The position numbers and the translations under genes were made by a program. From Blasia pusilla (lineage: Eukaryota; Marchantiophyta; Marchantiopsida; Blasiales), in assembly GCA_050084515.1 (NCBI GenBank), contig CM114271.1, positions 25,978,001 through 26,042,000 on the forward strand: 64,000 nucleotides of DNA, given 5' to 3'. The notes under the pieces were generated by a model that was given only the letters and a program-made list of their open reading frames with translations, made no database searches and was not told the origin of the DNA. Below, in pieces: positions 22,451 to 34,690 of this stretch (within the stretch, counting starts at the first letter, position 1; every line of letters begins with the position of its first letter).

Positions 22451-24820
22451 TTATAGTCATACTCGTAAGATGCTTGTGTCTTACACATATTTGAAATAGA
22501 AGTGTATTTAAAGATTTTAAATTTTATGTTGTATACTTGACTTATGTACAATTAGATATCCAGTTAGTGTCAACCAAGTTTCCAAAGGATTCAAATATAC
22601 AAATTTAGTTGCAACTTAGGTACAAAGCGAGATTGCAATTGAAGAATGAGATAAAGGTTTTAAAATTAGCTGTCCCTATATTAAGTTGAAAAGAAGAATG
22701 AAATAAAAGTTTTGTAAATTAGATGTCCCTATTAGTTGGAAAGGATAATAAAACAAAGGTTTTAGAAATTAGATGTCTTCAATATTTTATTCATTTAAGA
22801 ATTGAAATGTAAATATTGTAAGTTTGTAAACTAATTTGCAAGAACAAAATAAAAATTCAAGTAAATAAATCCCTCCATACTGAGTTATTTGGTATGGAAT
22901 TTTCAAAAAAAGAGTTTTTCAATAATTTAACTTATGCAATGCTATACACAAGAGCAATTATGGAACTTAAATATATTTAGCATTACTCGTAAAAAAGTGT
23001 GTAACTAATGATGAAAATCCTCTCCTCCAATGTCAGCTTGGTCTTCCTTTCTCCCCTTCCTCCCATCTTCTCCTTTTCACTCTCCCATACTCCCATCATC
23101 TTATGAATTCTAAGAAATGTACATATTAACAAATCGACAATCAATTATAACTTTGTATGCAAAGTTATCGTTTTCCTTATTTTAAAGGAAATATCCATGT
23201 ATTTTGGGGGAAATGAGATCTCCTTCAAGTTATGAAGAAAGGTATTGGGACATGGAGATGAGTGATTGTTTCGTTTCATACATCTTACAAAGAGTTTTTC
23301 CTCTTTTGAGGTTTATTTTTATAAAAGAATAAATATTTAATTCTTTTAAATTACTAGTAAGGAAATCATGGGCTTTGCGATAGGATATAGTGAGATTTTA
23401 TTTCCCTTAAAAAATGGAAGGATTTCTTTTTTTACACTTATGGTTGAGGGATTTGAGGTTTGTAATTTATTTCAATTAACACATGTGGATAACACAATCA
23501 AATGAAGTGGTGAAAATCATAATTTAAAAAATATCTACAAGCTGTAAAAATATAAGATCGGGATTCTTTAAAACCTCCATAGCATCAACAAAACAACTAC
23601 TTAAAGTAATTGAATAATAGAATACCATTTATTCACTTCCTTACCTATAATGATGAAATCTCAGTGTGAGATGAAAAATGGTGTTAATTTTTATTTTCCT
23701 TGTGAAAGGAAAATGATCATATCTCAATTTCGAAATATTCATACTCTACCCTAGATATAAACTTCGGTTTCCTTTTCTGGATCTCTATCTCTACTTGCAA
23801 TGTATCTATAATTAACCAAACTTTCTCTAATACCTTATCATGCAAATCCATACAACACAAATTATACCATCACTAATTTAGTTTCATTTCTTGAATAATA
23901 TAATTAAATTTCTGAATAAAACCCTTTCGTATACAAATTTGATTCTATAAATTCATAGTAGCAAAAAAAGGGGGAATAGAACTCACGACAAGAACCATAT
24001 ACAAAATTAAGGAAAAATAGTCAAAATCTAAACTCATATACAAATATTTCATATTTTTTCAGATGTTCTTTGGTTTGGCTCTCTTCTTCTTATTGGGTTG
24101 AATATTCTAAGTTAACTGAATTCTAGAATAAAGGAATCCATAAATTTTGAATTCTTTCTATCAAGTACCATTGTGTTATATGTAAATTTTAAACGTTTGC
24201 GCTAAGATTTGGAATGACATATCCACCTTAGGTTCACTCTTAGACTAAAACTTAGAGTTATATTGGATGTACATCATAGTACCTTCCACACATAAACAAA
24301 ATACATTCATGCATACATCTCAAAACCACACAATCGCCCCAAATTAAAATAAAAACGGTTCCACTCTCATATCTACATCGGCATATTGAGCCACATCCAC
24401 CTTTTGCTATGAGGAAATTTGGACACTATCACCCTAGTCCTTACACACACCTAAGCTAGAGAAGTCCTCTAAAGGCTCATCATGAGAAAGATGGCTTGGG
24501 AAATTCATCTCGCCCTCTCTTGTAGCCTTGAGCATTGCAAAAAGTCTCTTCCCGGAAAAATAGCCTCTCGAACGTTAACATGCGAGTATAGGTTACTAGG
24601 TGATCATTGACTCGATCAAAGGGTTACTTGGCCAAAAATAGCAAAAAAGGGAAATCGTTAGAAACGACGCTCCTAACACAAGGGATGTATTGTCAACTTC
24701 ATCTGACACCTCAGGACAAAGTTACATCCAAAATGCCCGATGACCCTCTATATTGTTAAGGTGGTAGAATTCTACTTGTTGGATAACTAATACGTGACAT
24801 TGATCGTGCAAGGCTATAAA
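22451..24820. other. AT-rich gene-free stretch
   Basis: About 2.4 kb of AT-rich sequence with no long open frame, RNA gene or clear repeat. 24360-24760 is less AT-rich and may be remains of an old element, but I recognise nothing. Confidence 0.6.
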
Positions 24821-25370
24821 CACATATAGATTTTTGGGCTTTGGGTTAGAATCCAAATGTTACTAAAGAATTTCAAGGAACTTAGATAATTTTGAGCAAG
24901 AAGTGGATAAAATTGTAGGTCAAAATCGTATACTTAGACAAGATGAAAAATGTAAAAACCCTCATTCCTTATAGGGTGGAATTATGCACTTCTAAAAGCA
25001 TATGTATATCTTTGGGCTTAGGAATATAATTCCATTTTCATTGATTTTTTCAATGAATTTACATACAATTGAATGATGAAATGGGCCAATTTCCAAATTT
25101 GGACAAGATGGTATCACATATTTGGACAAGATGAAAAATATGCATATCTATTTTCCTCTAAAGGTTCAATCATGTGGGTCAAAAACATCTCTATATTTTT
25201 GGGCTTTGGGTTTCGCTTCCTTTTTCATTGAATCTTGAAAGGATTTTGGATATACTTAGAGTGAAAAGTGGACATTCCCATTTCATGTCAATATCATATA
25301 CTTGGATATGATGAAAAATGCACACACCCATTTTCCTATATTTTCATGTTGTTGGATCATTGGCTTGTAT
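24820..25370. repeat. About 185-bp tandem repeat, three diverged units
   Basis: The phrase 'ttggacaagatgaaaaatg' with variants recurs near 24935, 25118 and 25303, and 'tttgggctttggg' near 24829, 25008 and 25193. Order and spacing are constant at about 180-185 bp. Confidence 0.75.
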
Positions 25371-26139
25371 GATTGGAATGTCAAATATTTTCAATAAAAC
25401 AGTCTAAAAATCCCAAAATTAAACTAAAAATTTACCGAAAAGATTTACAAGTTGTTTGCAAGTCAAACAAAAAAATTGTGTTAACATTGTATTGCAACTA
25501 ATTTGAGAGTTTGACTTGCAATAGGATCATAGTGCAACCGTAACAATGCAAAACTTTGCGAGTCAATATGAGGTCTTTATGAGCTAATTGTTGCATATTA
25601 CAAGATGGTTGAGAGCCAATTGTGACTAGACTTTGATTTTCATGAACTTTTGAGTTCGGTCAGAATCGCAAACTTTTGGTCAAATTCTTGATCTTCCAAG
25701 TGCATCACTCGTAATTATAACTAAACTATGATTACATTGGAACTAGGGTAAGGCTTTTGAAACTCACGAAGTCATTGAATTGATCGTTTATGATGACAGT
25801 CGAATGAGAGTTCCTACACCTTTTAGCTCTACGCTAATGATCCCATCTTCCTCATTACGGTCCCTACATGTATGCCTCATTTTACTTCTCGGCTAGGTAG
25901 GCTATTTCGTTTGTGTGATTGATGTATATCGTGGATGAAAGTTTTGCATATTTGCCTACCGTAGATCATGTTACCTGATTTGTGTGACCTAAATTTGTAT
26001 GATTTATAATATTCGTGTGACTTTAACAACTTCCTATTAATCTTGTCCCATTCGTGTGATTAATATTATTAATGACTTTAACAACCTCCTACTAATTTTG
26101 TCTCATCTCTCTTATTATTTCTTGTTCGTTCCAATTTCC

Positions 26140-26490
26140 TCTCCCATAATGGTGTGTATACCTCGTATACAAACTTGTTGGTATATGGAAAAAAAAAACT
26201 CGTCCCAAAACTTGCCCTCCCTCGTATTCTCTCCTCTCAAAACTCCTCCGTGCGGTTATTCTCTCCTCCCAAAACTTGCCCTCCTTCATATTCTCTCCTC
26301 TCCACGTGGCTATTCTATCCAGTAGTATACAAACTAGTGATGGTTTGTTTTTGCCCCATCCGTCCTATTCTGTAGAATACAAACTTGTTTGTATATGGGC
26401 ATTTTTTCTCTAGTCCCAAAACTTCCCCTCCCTCGTATTATCTTAAATATAAAAACCAATGTACATAGTATACAAACTGCTAGTGGTTTG
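26140..26490. repeat. Cluster of 'gtatacaaact' repeats
   Basis: Four copies of '(g)tatacaaact.gt', often followed by 'ggtttgta' or 'gtatatgg', lie near 26164, 26324, 26375 and 26470 with pyrimidine-rich 'cccaaaacttgccctcc' phrases between them. The identity of the element is unknown. Confidence 0.5.
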
Positions 26491-26539
26491 TACGAGCTGC
26501 AATTTGTTTTCTCTCCCACCCTTATCAAATCAAAGGGCT

Positions 26540-28070
26540 GCATATTGGTTGTCATCCCTCGCTCAACTCCTCACTACTTCATACCTTTTTAATATACTCG
26601 TTAATATATCCTTATGCCTTGTCTTCATTTATCATTCTACCATGCATCCCTCGATCCTAGCCTTGGTTCTCACATATTTTGTTGATATATCCCATATAAA
26701 GCTCCATTGGATACATCCATCAACATGCCATTTGCCACATATGCTGAACTCTTCTAGGATGGGAATCAAGAGATACACATCACATTAAAGATGGAAGGGA
26801 TGAAGTGGATTTGAAGGACACAAAATCTGTTGTAGCATGTGTGGACTTTGAAAATTTTGGGATGGATTATACACCTTTTCCGATACCATCCTTGAAATGG
26901 GAGGAAACTTGATGATGGTCATCATTTTCAGATCCTTCAAAAAACCTTGGAGTTGTTGCATTGAATGAAGATGTGGTAGTCGTGTGATTTCATATTGCAC
27001 AACTTTTGATTTATCACATGCTTATGTTGTTCTCCACAATATTTGGTTGGTATTTTCAAGAGCCGCCAAACTCTTATGAGAAAGATGTTTAAGTCAAGGG
27101 CAGCAAGAGAGTAATCATAAATAGGGTAAGGAAGACCTTGGGGTATGGGAGGATGGCGTTGTTACCACAAATATGAATGAATTATACAAGCCTATATAAT
27201 ATATCTTTTGACTTAGATGATATCCTTCACTCTAAACAAAGTCTTCGCCAAATTTTTGACTAAATTGATCTTCATGTGTATAACATATGTTTTATGTTGT
27301 ATAAGAAAGCGCTTAATTTTGATTAAGGAATCCATGCAAACCCTAAATACTTTAGGATAATTAACACTTACAAATTTATAGTTAGAATCTCATTATTGCT
27401 AGCTACTATCCTAAAAAAAACATGGAAAGGAAAATATGTTAGATTTGTGGATGGTAGGTAGCCAATAAGGCAAAGCAAACAATAACTTTGCCTTTTCACT
27501 CACATCCCCTTTTAGGATCACTACAACCATACTCTGAACCGGATAAACCCCAAATCTCATTATGGATTTTTTTTTTTAATTTGTCGATTCAAATAATTAT
27601 TTAGTAAGACATTTAGTAGCCGATGGTCTAAGTTGTTTATCAATATTAAAATGAACTCCATATCTAAAACTCTTCCATAGATGGTTCATTCAAAGGCAAG
27701 TGTGGACGGTGAAACCAAACATGGGCTTTCTACATGATTTTGGAAAATACGAGTCCACTCAAGGCCGGCATACAATACAACAAAGTTTCCCACTATGACT
27801 CTGCCCACACATGGTCCCATGCATTAGGTAATCATTTTTGGTCTATAGTAAGCTAGCCCTTAACATAGAATCTTGATCATCGCATAATCTTTGAACATCG
27901 TTGAACAACACTTCTCTCCATATTTCTTATAAATTTTATTGTAAGGGATGTAAGAAAGTAAGTTTTTTACCACTAATAGTGACATTATCGAGTAAAGTCA
28001 AGTAGAGCTTTACAAAAGAATTATTAGAGCCGAGGGGAGGCAAGTTATAGTTCACAAAAAGCATTGACCA
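26540..28070 (-). pseudogene. Eroded second CACTA TNP2-like transposase copy
   Basis: DNA aligns by eye with the intact-order TNP2 gene of the large CACTA. 26640-26820 matches about 10085-10320 (shared 'ccattggatacatccatc.acatg'), 27620-27830 matches about 11100-11310 (shared 'ccatggatgg.tca' and 'gagtccactc.aggcc'), and 28020-28060 matches 11505-11545 (shared 'gaggcaagttata'). Stops and indels are everywhere and no frame above 75 codons remains. It is much older than the 2888-21078 element. No CACTA termini could be assigned. Confidence 0.8.
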
Positions 28071-31000
28071 TCATTGATACATTCATGTTGACTTTGCAAG
28101 TCCCATATATAAGCCACACCAAAGTTGTAGTGCGATAGCAATATAACTGCAATTTTATCGCAATTTTGTGAGTGTTGAATTTGCAACTGTGAACTAACCC
28201 TAAAAAATAGAATATGACAAAAAAATTGGTGACAACAACGCTCCTCAACAGTTTCATTTAATTCTTGTGCTCTGACATCTCGTCATAGTTGGTTTGCGAT
28301 GAGCCTTTAATTGACTTGCCTTTGCCTCATACATTTTTCCAATATTGGAGCTACACTACGCACTAGTTACAAATCAAAGTTGCAATGAAACCGCAATGTA
28401 GTTTATGAATCTCAATTACAAAAATCTTGCATTTAAAAGAATTGGAGTTTTTTGTTTAATTTTTTTTCATAAAAAAATTCGATTTCATACATTCGACATT
28501 CCAATCATTCAAATAGAATGATTCAAAAATGAAAAATATTTGTGTATATGTTGTTGGATTCTCTACATCTATTTCTCCCTCAGCACCATTAATATACTCG
28601 GCCCTGTTATATGAGGAGAAGCATAGATTGATGATTCTGACTTAACCTTGAAGAAGTCATAGTAATATGACGTAGGTGGTTTTTTGGAGTAGCGTTACTA
28701 GAATTATCTAACCCTACATTGCATCAGGGTACGGGGCACCGTGATGTGTCGTAGGGGTCAGAGGGCATAACCCGCTGAAAATTTAGACAAAGAAACGAAG
28801 AAAACAAGGTAAAAAAACCCTACTTTCCCGAGTAGTCAAATAGTCGGTAGCCATAGCGGTAGCGCATTCTCGTTTGTAGAGTTATCTCCATGTTCAGGTT
28901 CCATCGAAGCTCTTCTTTTGAGTGCACGCACGGACAAGGCCACTTTGTATCTCCAAGATTTGTAATAAAATTTAGTGATTTTATTTTATTTCATTTTTTT
29001 CACATATGTGGAGTTTTTTTGTACAAAAATCAATGTGCGGTACTCTTGACGCTGATGTCGTTAATCCTACCTACAATGCTAGTAATCCTACACCACATAT
29101 TATAGCACGCATACAGGCTTGCTCTAGACTTGTGGATTGTAGGTCTAATAAAAGAAGATGTCCCAATGAGCGTTGCCATCTCCAATGACTATAGTCGGAC
29201 TAACCTATATAGCAATTGCCTCCACAACTCATACGATCTTTTCATGAGGTGGAATTGGAATTGCTCGTATACTGGATCCCTATGCATGAGATAGGCACAA
29301 CTTTGCCATCCTCACATGGGCTACACTTCTTCAACCCCTCGTGGAAGTATCCCCCCAAACTTCCCCACACCTACAAAAATACACTCATATTTGTACACTA
29401 ATACCACAAAAAAAGGTTGAAAAAGAGGGCTATGATGGCCAACGGGGAGGGCTCTTTTGGTTCTTTCTAAGGATGTAAGAGGTGAGGAGATGTCTTCCAA
29501 GAGCCATCCTTCTTATGTTGAGGCTAGGAAACACTCTTCCTTCCAAGGTTTGTTTAGAGTTTGGGTGTTAGAGTCTGCATCTCCTCATGGTGGAGGCTAC
29601 GATGAATGTCACTCGACGAGAATATATAGATTCGAAAGTGGAGTTGGGAGCATGTGCCATCGTTACTTTGATTTTTTTTTGTGATCTTGATATACACGTG
29701 CAAGTAATTTTTTGGGGTCTTTGGATCTATCTGTGCATGGGGAAGATGGATGGTATTTATTGTGTGGATGCAAAAAATGACGTTGATTGTGTAACAATAT
29801 GCATGCGAGCAAAAAATTTTTACGTACTAATGGTTGTATGTGGATGAAGTGTATATCCCTTCACAAAATCACAATGTTCAGGCTCAGTACATGGTAAGAG
29901 CAAACTAGTTTATGTAGAAATTATGTATTCCATAGGCATGCCATCGACTTCTTAAGCTCCTCCTTGGACCTTCTAGTACCTTATTTCACAATGCTTCTAT
30001 TGTTCTTACCGCCTTTCCTTGTCCCTCATGCCCCCCATTTGCGTTGCTCTCATCTACATCCTTTCGAATAGAACACAAACAAATCATTAAAATTTTGAAA
30101 AGAATATGGGTGAGATAGTTTACAAGTTGAAACATTTTGTGGGCCTATAAACCAATCACCAAAATATTGAGAAATAATCTACTATTGAAGTAGGGTGCCT
30201 ATGCAATTGAAGAACAAGATTTTCAGCATTGAGAAAAAGAATTTCCCAACAAGCATGGCATCTCATGGAGAATAGCCAATTAATTAGACATTAGAAAGAG
30301 TGGGTAGTATGTGGAAATGGTACGTGGCTTAGGGAAAGTGGATATGTGAAGATTTAGGGGGAATGGGCAATTAAGGGAGGCTCTACAAGATTTCCACTAC
30401 TCCACTACCTTAGAAAATCTGATCTCCCTTGCACTCATTCTTCATTTAAATTTTGGCCGATGTGGGAGCTTTGTGCAAATGTAGAAATGACATGCTCTAT
30501 CACTTGAACATGACTTGACCTGTGCGTAGTACGAGCATACCGCACGGTGGTATCATGTGTTGGAGATAGAATACCTATTTCATCACGAATTTTAGTTACA
30601 AAAGGGATGTATAAATGTGTGAGCACTGCATATCTTCCTATTCTAAATTGGAATATCATTCTTTTCTGTATGGGGAAAATCCAACCCAAATTTCTTTCCA
30701 GAAAAAAAGTCCCATTATATATAAGAAAAACTCTGTCTTTCTCACCATAAATTTTCCCCAACCAAGATATTTGTTTATGGCCCTAGCTTAAAGGCCTTAA
30801 ATTGCGATTGTCCAGGAGGTTTGTGCAGAACTCCATATTTTATGCAGAGACACCAGAGTGCTCCTACGAATCCCTAAAGTGACGTGGACCAACAGAACTC
30901 GAGTTTTTGATTACTTGCCAACACTTCGGGGATTCGTATTGAAGTCTTGCTGTGGCCGCCATTACTTATTTGTCAATTCATCCATGGTCTATCACACATT

Positions 31001-31086
31001 GGAATCTTAGTATTCATTAGAACACGTTTCGTGTCTATTATTATAAAATTTTGTATTGATTACCTTTGTAATGTAGCATCCTTTGT
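28071..31086. other. Gene-free stretch with unrecognised sequence
   Basis: Contains several short open frames (up to 108 codons at 30761-30435, minus) without recognisable domains. 28070-28450 is rich in TTGCA-type motifs (see findings). 28740-29850 is less AT-rich and may be remains of an old element. Confidence 0.5.
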
Positions 31087-32107
31087 TGTTGTGCGCCCAC
31101 TCTCCTTGAATGTTAATCTTTGTTGTTGCGGAAGCGTGCGTTCAGTAGGATACGCTCTCAATGTTGATCTGCATCCAAACACGCACTCACGTTAGTCGGG
31201 TTCAGATCAATCGGCGGTTCTAACTTTCCGAGTTCTCGACTCGACCTCTCATTAAGCTCAACCTTCCTAGTTTTGCGGTTTACAACACAGGCAAGTCTCG
31301 AAAGACTTGGGACACACTTTCTGGTCGGTTCACAAACCTCAAATGGCGTTTCATGCCTGGCGGTTCCAACTGTCTAATGGACATCCAATGAGTCGCTAAT
31401 TTCCACTCACACAAACTGAATCGCGGGTTGGAATCCAAGTGTGGCTTACGAAATCCACTCTCTTGGATAAGGTTTGGGTTTCGAATTCAATTCCAAACTC
31501 TCGTTCCATCCCGTGCCCTTGAGATGCCGTTTGGTGCTCAAAATGGAGTTCGTGTTCCAAGACTCCTTGGAGAGACTCCCCTTACTGGTACTTATGGGGA
31601 TCCCACCATCCCCCTAACTTTAGGGAAAGACAGTCGGGCCCCTCAGATTGGCCCTCCACCCGATTGCTCTCACAGTCGCTTTCGGCCAATATCTCATCCT
31701 ATACTCATGCCTCTTTTGAGATATTTGGTGCGTTGGAAGCGTATTAAAATAAGATTTCCAACGCGTCCTAATTTGACCCAAATGCACCTAGGGGCTAAAA
31801 GTTACGGTCCAAATCATAGTCAAAATCCCCAAACGCTGTTCCAAAATTGGTTCTCACATCTTTGGCAACCAACCTCCCAAGAGTTAACTCATCTCAAGTC
31901 TTGGTTAGCGTTTGGTACAGGTTTCTTGGTCGTGACCACAAATGCATGAAATGAATAACTCTGTTCCGTGTTTCTTCTTTTGGACTTTTCCAAGAAACCT
32001 TTCCAAAAGCCTCTCCAAAGTGCGATCATCGTAGCGTGAGTCCACTAGAGTTATGATGTTCCGCTTGGCACCTATTTGGTGTTCGTTTGGTTATGAAGGT
32101 CACGACA
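31087..32107 (+). mobile_element. Second solo LTR of the same family, plus orientation
   Basis: Aligns along its whole length with the reverse complement of 5189-6187, including the start 'gcgcccactctccttgaa', the core 'gcggaagcgtgcgttcagta', and the end 'ttccgcttggcacc...gtcacgaca'. The flanks TTTGT (31082-31086) and TTTAT (32108-32112) could be a decayed 5-bp duplication with one mismatch. No primer site or polypurine tract adjoins. The 173-codon frame at 31428-31949 lies inside the LTR and is not a gene. Confidence 0.8.
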
Positions 32108-32269
32108 TTTATATATCGTATGTCGTATTATGTAAACTCAACCATTATGTTAACCTCACAATCAACATTACATATCCATCACAACATTCACCAATTGGTA
32201 TAGTATATTCAACTTTGTATCATAGACTTTCCAAGCTATACTTTCCCATGCTATACGTACTTTCTCCTG

Positions 32270-32508
32270 TTGTTTATATTGAAGGCCTACGTAGTGTCTC
32301 CCTTGGATTGAAGACTCCCATTAGTGTCTCCCGTGGTTTGTATTGAAGGCCTAAGTAGTGTCTCCCTTGGATTGAAGACTCCCGTTAGTGTCTCTTGTGG
32401 TTTGTATTGAAAGCCTAAGTAGTGTCTCCCTTGGATTGAAGACTCCTGTTAGTGTCTCCCGTGGTTTGTATCGAAGGCCTAAGTAATGTCTCCCTTGGAT
32501 TGAAGACT
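32270..32508. repeat. 64-bp tandem repeat, about 3.7 units
   Basis: The phrase 'gaaggcctaagtagtgtctc' begins at 32281, 32345, 32409 (gaaagcc) and 32473, exactly 64 bp apart. Within each unit 'tagtgtctccc' itself occurs twice, suggesting an older 32-bp duplication. Confidence 0.92.
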
Positions 32509-34690
32509 GCTATACACAATCACGAAATTGGTCTCTCGGTTTGTATTGAAGACTAAACACAAATTTAATTTTTTATATTGTGGGTCTCTAGATTAAATCT
32601 CCCACTATGTTCAATCTTGCCGAAGGTCTTAGAGTCTTGCGTAGTCCTCAATTGCAATTTCCACTTTCTTACCTCCAAAGTAGGTAGCAAGAGTTAGCTT
32701 GTACATAAAGGGGTGTCATGCATACAATGCATTTGAGAGCTAAGAAAATGTTTATAGGGAGATTGAATCGTGAGCGAAGTAGTGCCCAACCACGATTGTG
32801 CAATCGGAATCCCCACGCCGGAGTACCAATTATTTTTTTTACGCAAAGTCTGCAAATAAGACACTTTCTTTTTATACGTATGTGTACACTTACATTCTCA
32901 TATTTAAAAGAAAAAATATACCCCACCCCACTGTTGGGGCCGCCACCCTAGTTTTGTTTTTTCAATCCAATGAACATAATAAACAAACTATATGCTCTCC
33001 ACAACACAAAATTCATAAACCCACGCCTTCACAAGCATAGTAAAACACGTGTCGGCATAACAGCCGTTGGTGTAATGCAAAGGATTGACCCGTAAGTTTG
33101 CCCGACCCATAATGCTCTCCTTACCCTTCCGCTCAAAGGCGATAAGACTGTGCTAAAATAAGCTAAGTAGGTGGGCTCTTAATTAGATTCCTAGGACCAA
33201 CAGCGAATCTATCTAACTTTGCAAGATCCGTGTGGCCTCCCTTCGCAATAATATAGAGTGGGTGCGTGGCAATTAAGCGCCGATAGACCTAATAAATCGA
33301 AGAAGAGTGAGTTCGTTTCAAATATGGCAAACGCTTGAGAATGATTATTTTTCTCCCCTTAAAGTATTCTTTCCCTCCATGTTTGTTTTTGTTTAACTTT
33401 GCTATTCGACTATGGAACTCACCGCTGTAATAACTGTAATATCATGAGAGGAAGTCGTCGTAAACTCGATGGGCATTTCGAAGCCACCATTTTCAAAGGG
33501 CTCAATAAACGACGAGATATTTGACTAGGACTTTGCCAAATTCAGGAGCTCATGTGGCAACATAACATAACTAGCTTGTGGAAGTTGGAATCTACCCCAC
33601 CCAAAAGCCAGAAGGACGAGATCATAAGACGACAATAAAGCACAAGGGAAGCACGATATGGAGAATAATAAAGGGGAGTTAGAGCAATCTTCAATCTAAA
33701 TACTAATGGGAGAATGTAGTTTTCTCAAACTCCTCCTATGTTTGACACGTGTCATTAAATTTCTCTCAAAATTACTTTTGTTATCTTAAGAGGGTCTGAA
33801 AATTGGCAGAAGGAATGAAGTTGTTAATAGGGGTTGTGCATCGCCCTCCCTCGCGGGTCCTAACTAGTATGGCAGAGGGTGATGGCGTCAATATGGAGAG
33901 GTGATAGGAGGGCAGTAAATCACCTTAGTTTTTAGTTTGAGAGGAGTGTAAGAAACATACTTTTTGTCAAGTACCTAATGCTACTTGAGTTGTCAATGCA
34001 AGGTATGGAGAGGAAAATACTGGTAGAAAGTCAAAAACGATTTTCAAGGTTGGTGTGGCCTCCCTTGGTTAAATAAATTTTTGGCATGAAAAAGAAGATA
34101 CAGAATTTAATGACCAAGGATAGCAAAGAAAGTTAAATTACACAAAAGACATATAGTGCTTAAAAAATTAATTGAAAGGTTTGGTATCTATTAAGAACTC
34201 ATAAATTTAAAATTAAAATTGCATGAGGAACGGTTGTCTCCTATAGTTACTCTTAAACTACTATTAATTTTCAATCAAATTTTCAAAATTTGAAAATAAG
34301 AGTTGGATAATTTTTTTACACTTGAATTTAATTTTGCATTCTCGGCAGGAACGGGTACCTTACTAGTGAAGCATAAACTCCATACTATTAAAGGTTCTTA
34401 ATTTGTCAAAAGCCTCTAGGTGAAAGATTTGACCTGGTCAAAAAGCGATATTTTTCCTCCACAACGAGATATTTAGGACCATGACTATATCAAATGTTTT
34501 CGTGCACATGGTCCACAATTTGACACATTCCCGTATTTAGTGCAAAGCCCTCTATTGAATCCCAACTCCATATCCAAGTTCCTAAGCAAACCCTTGAAAA
34601 TACATGTGTAGGAGCCCCCCATATTCTGCTTACCTCTCTTTATTAACCTTCATCCCTACCATTAGGGGGCCATGACACTAGTTTTTCTAG
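32509..34690. other. Gene-free stretch
   Basis: AT-rich with short non-conserved open frames. No RNA gene, structured repeat or transposon domain recognised. Confidence 0.5.

Noticed and set aside
31428-31949. 173-codon plus-strand frame, one of the longest in its region
   Set aside because: Inside the second LTR copy; the first copy does not keep the frame.
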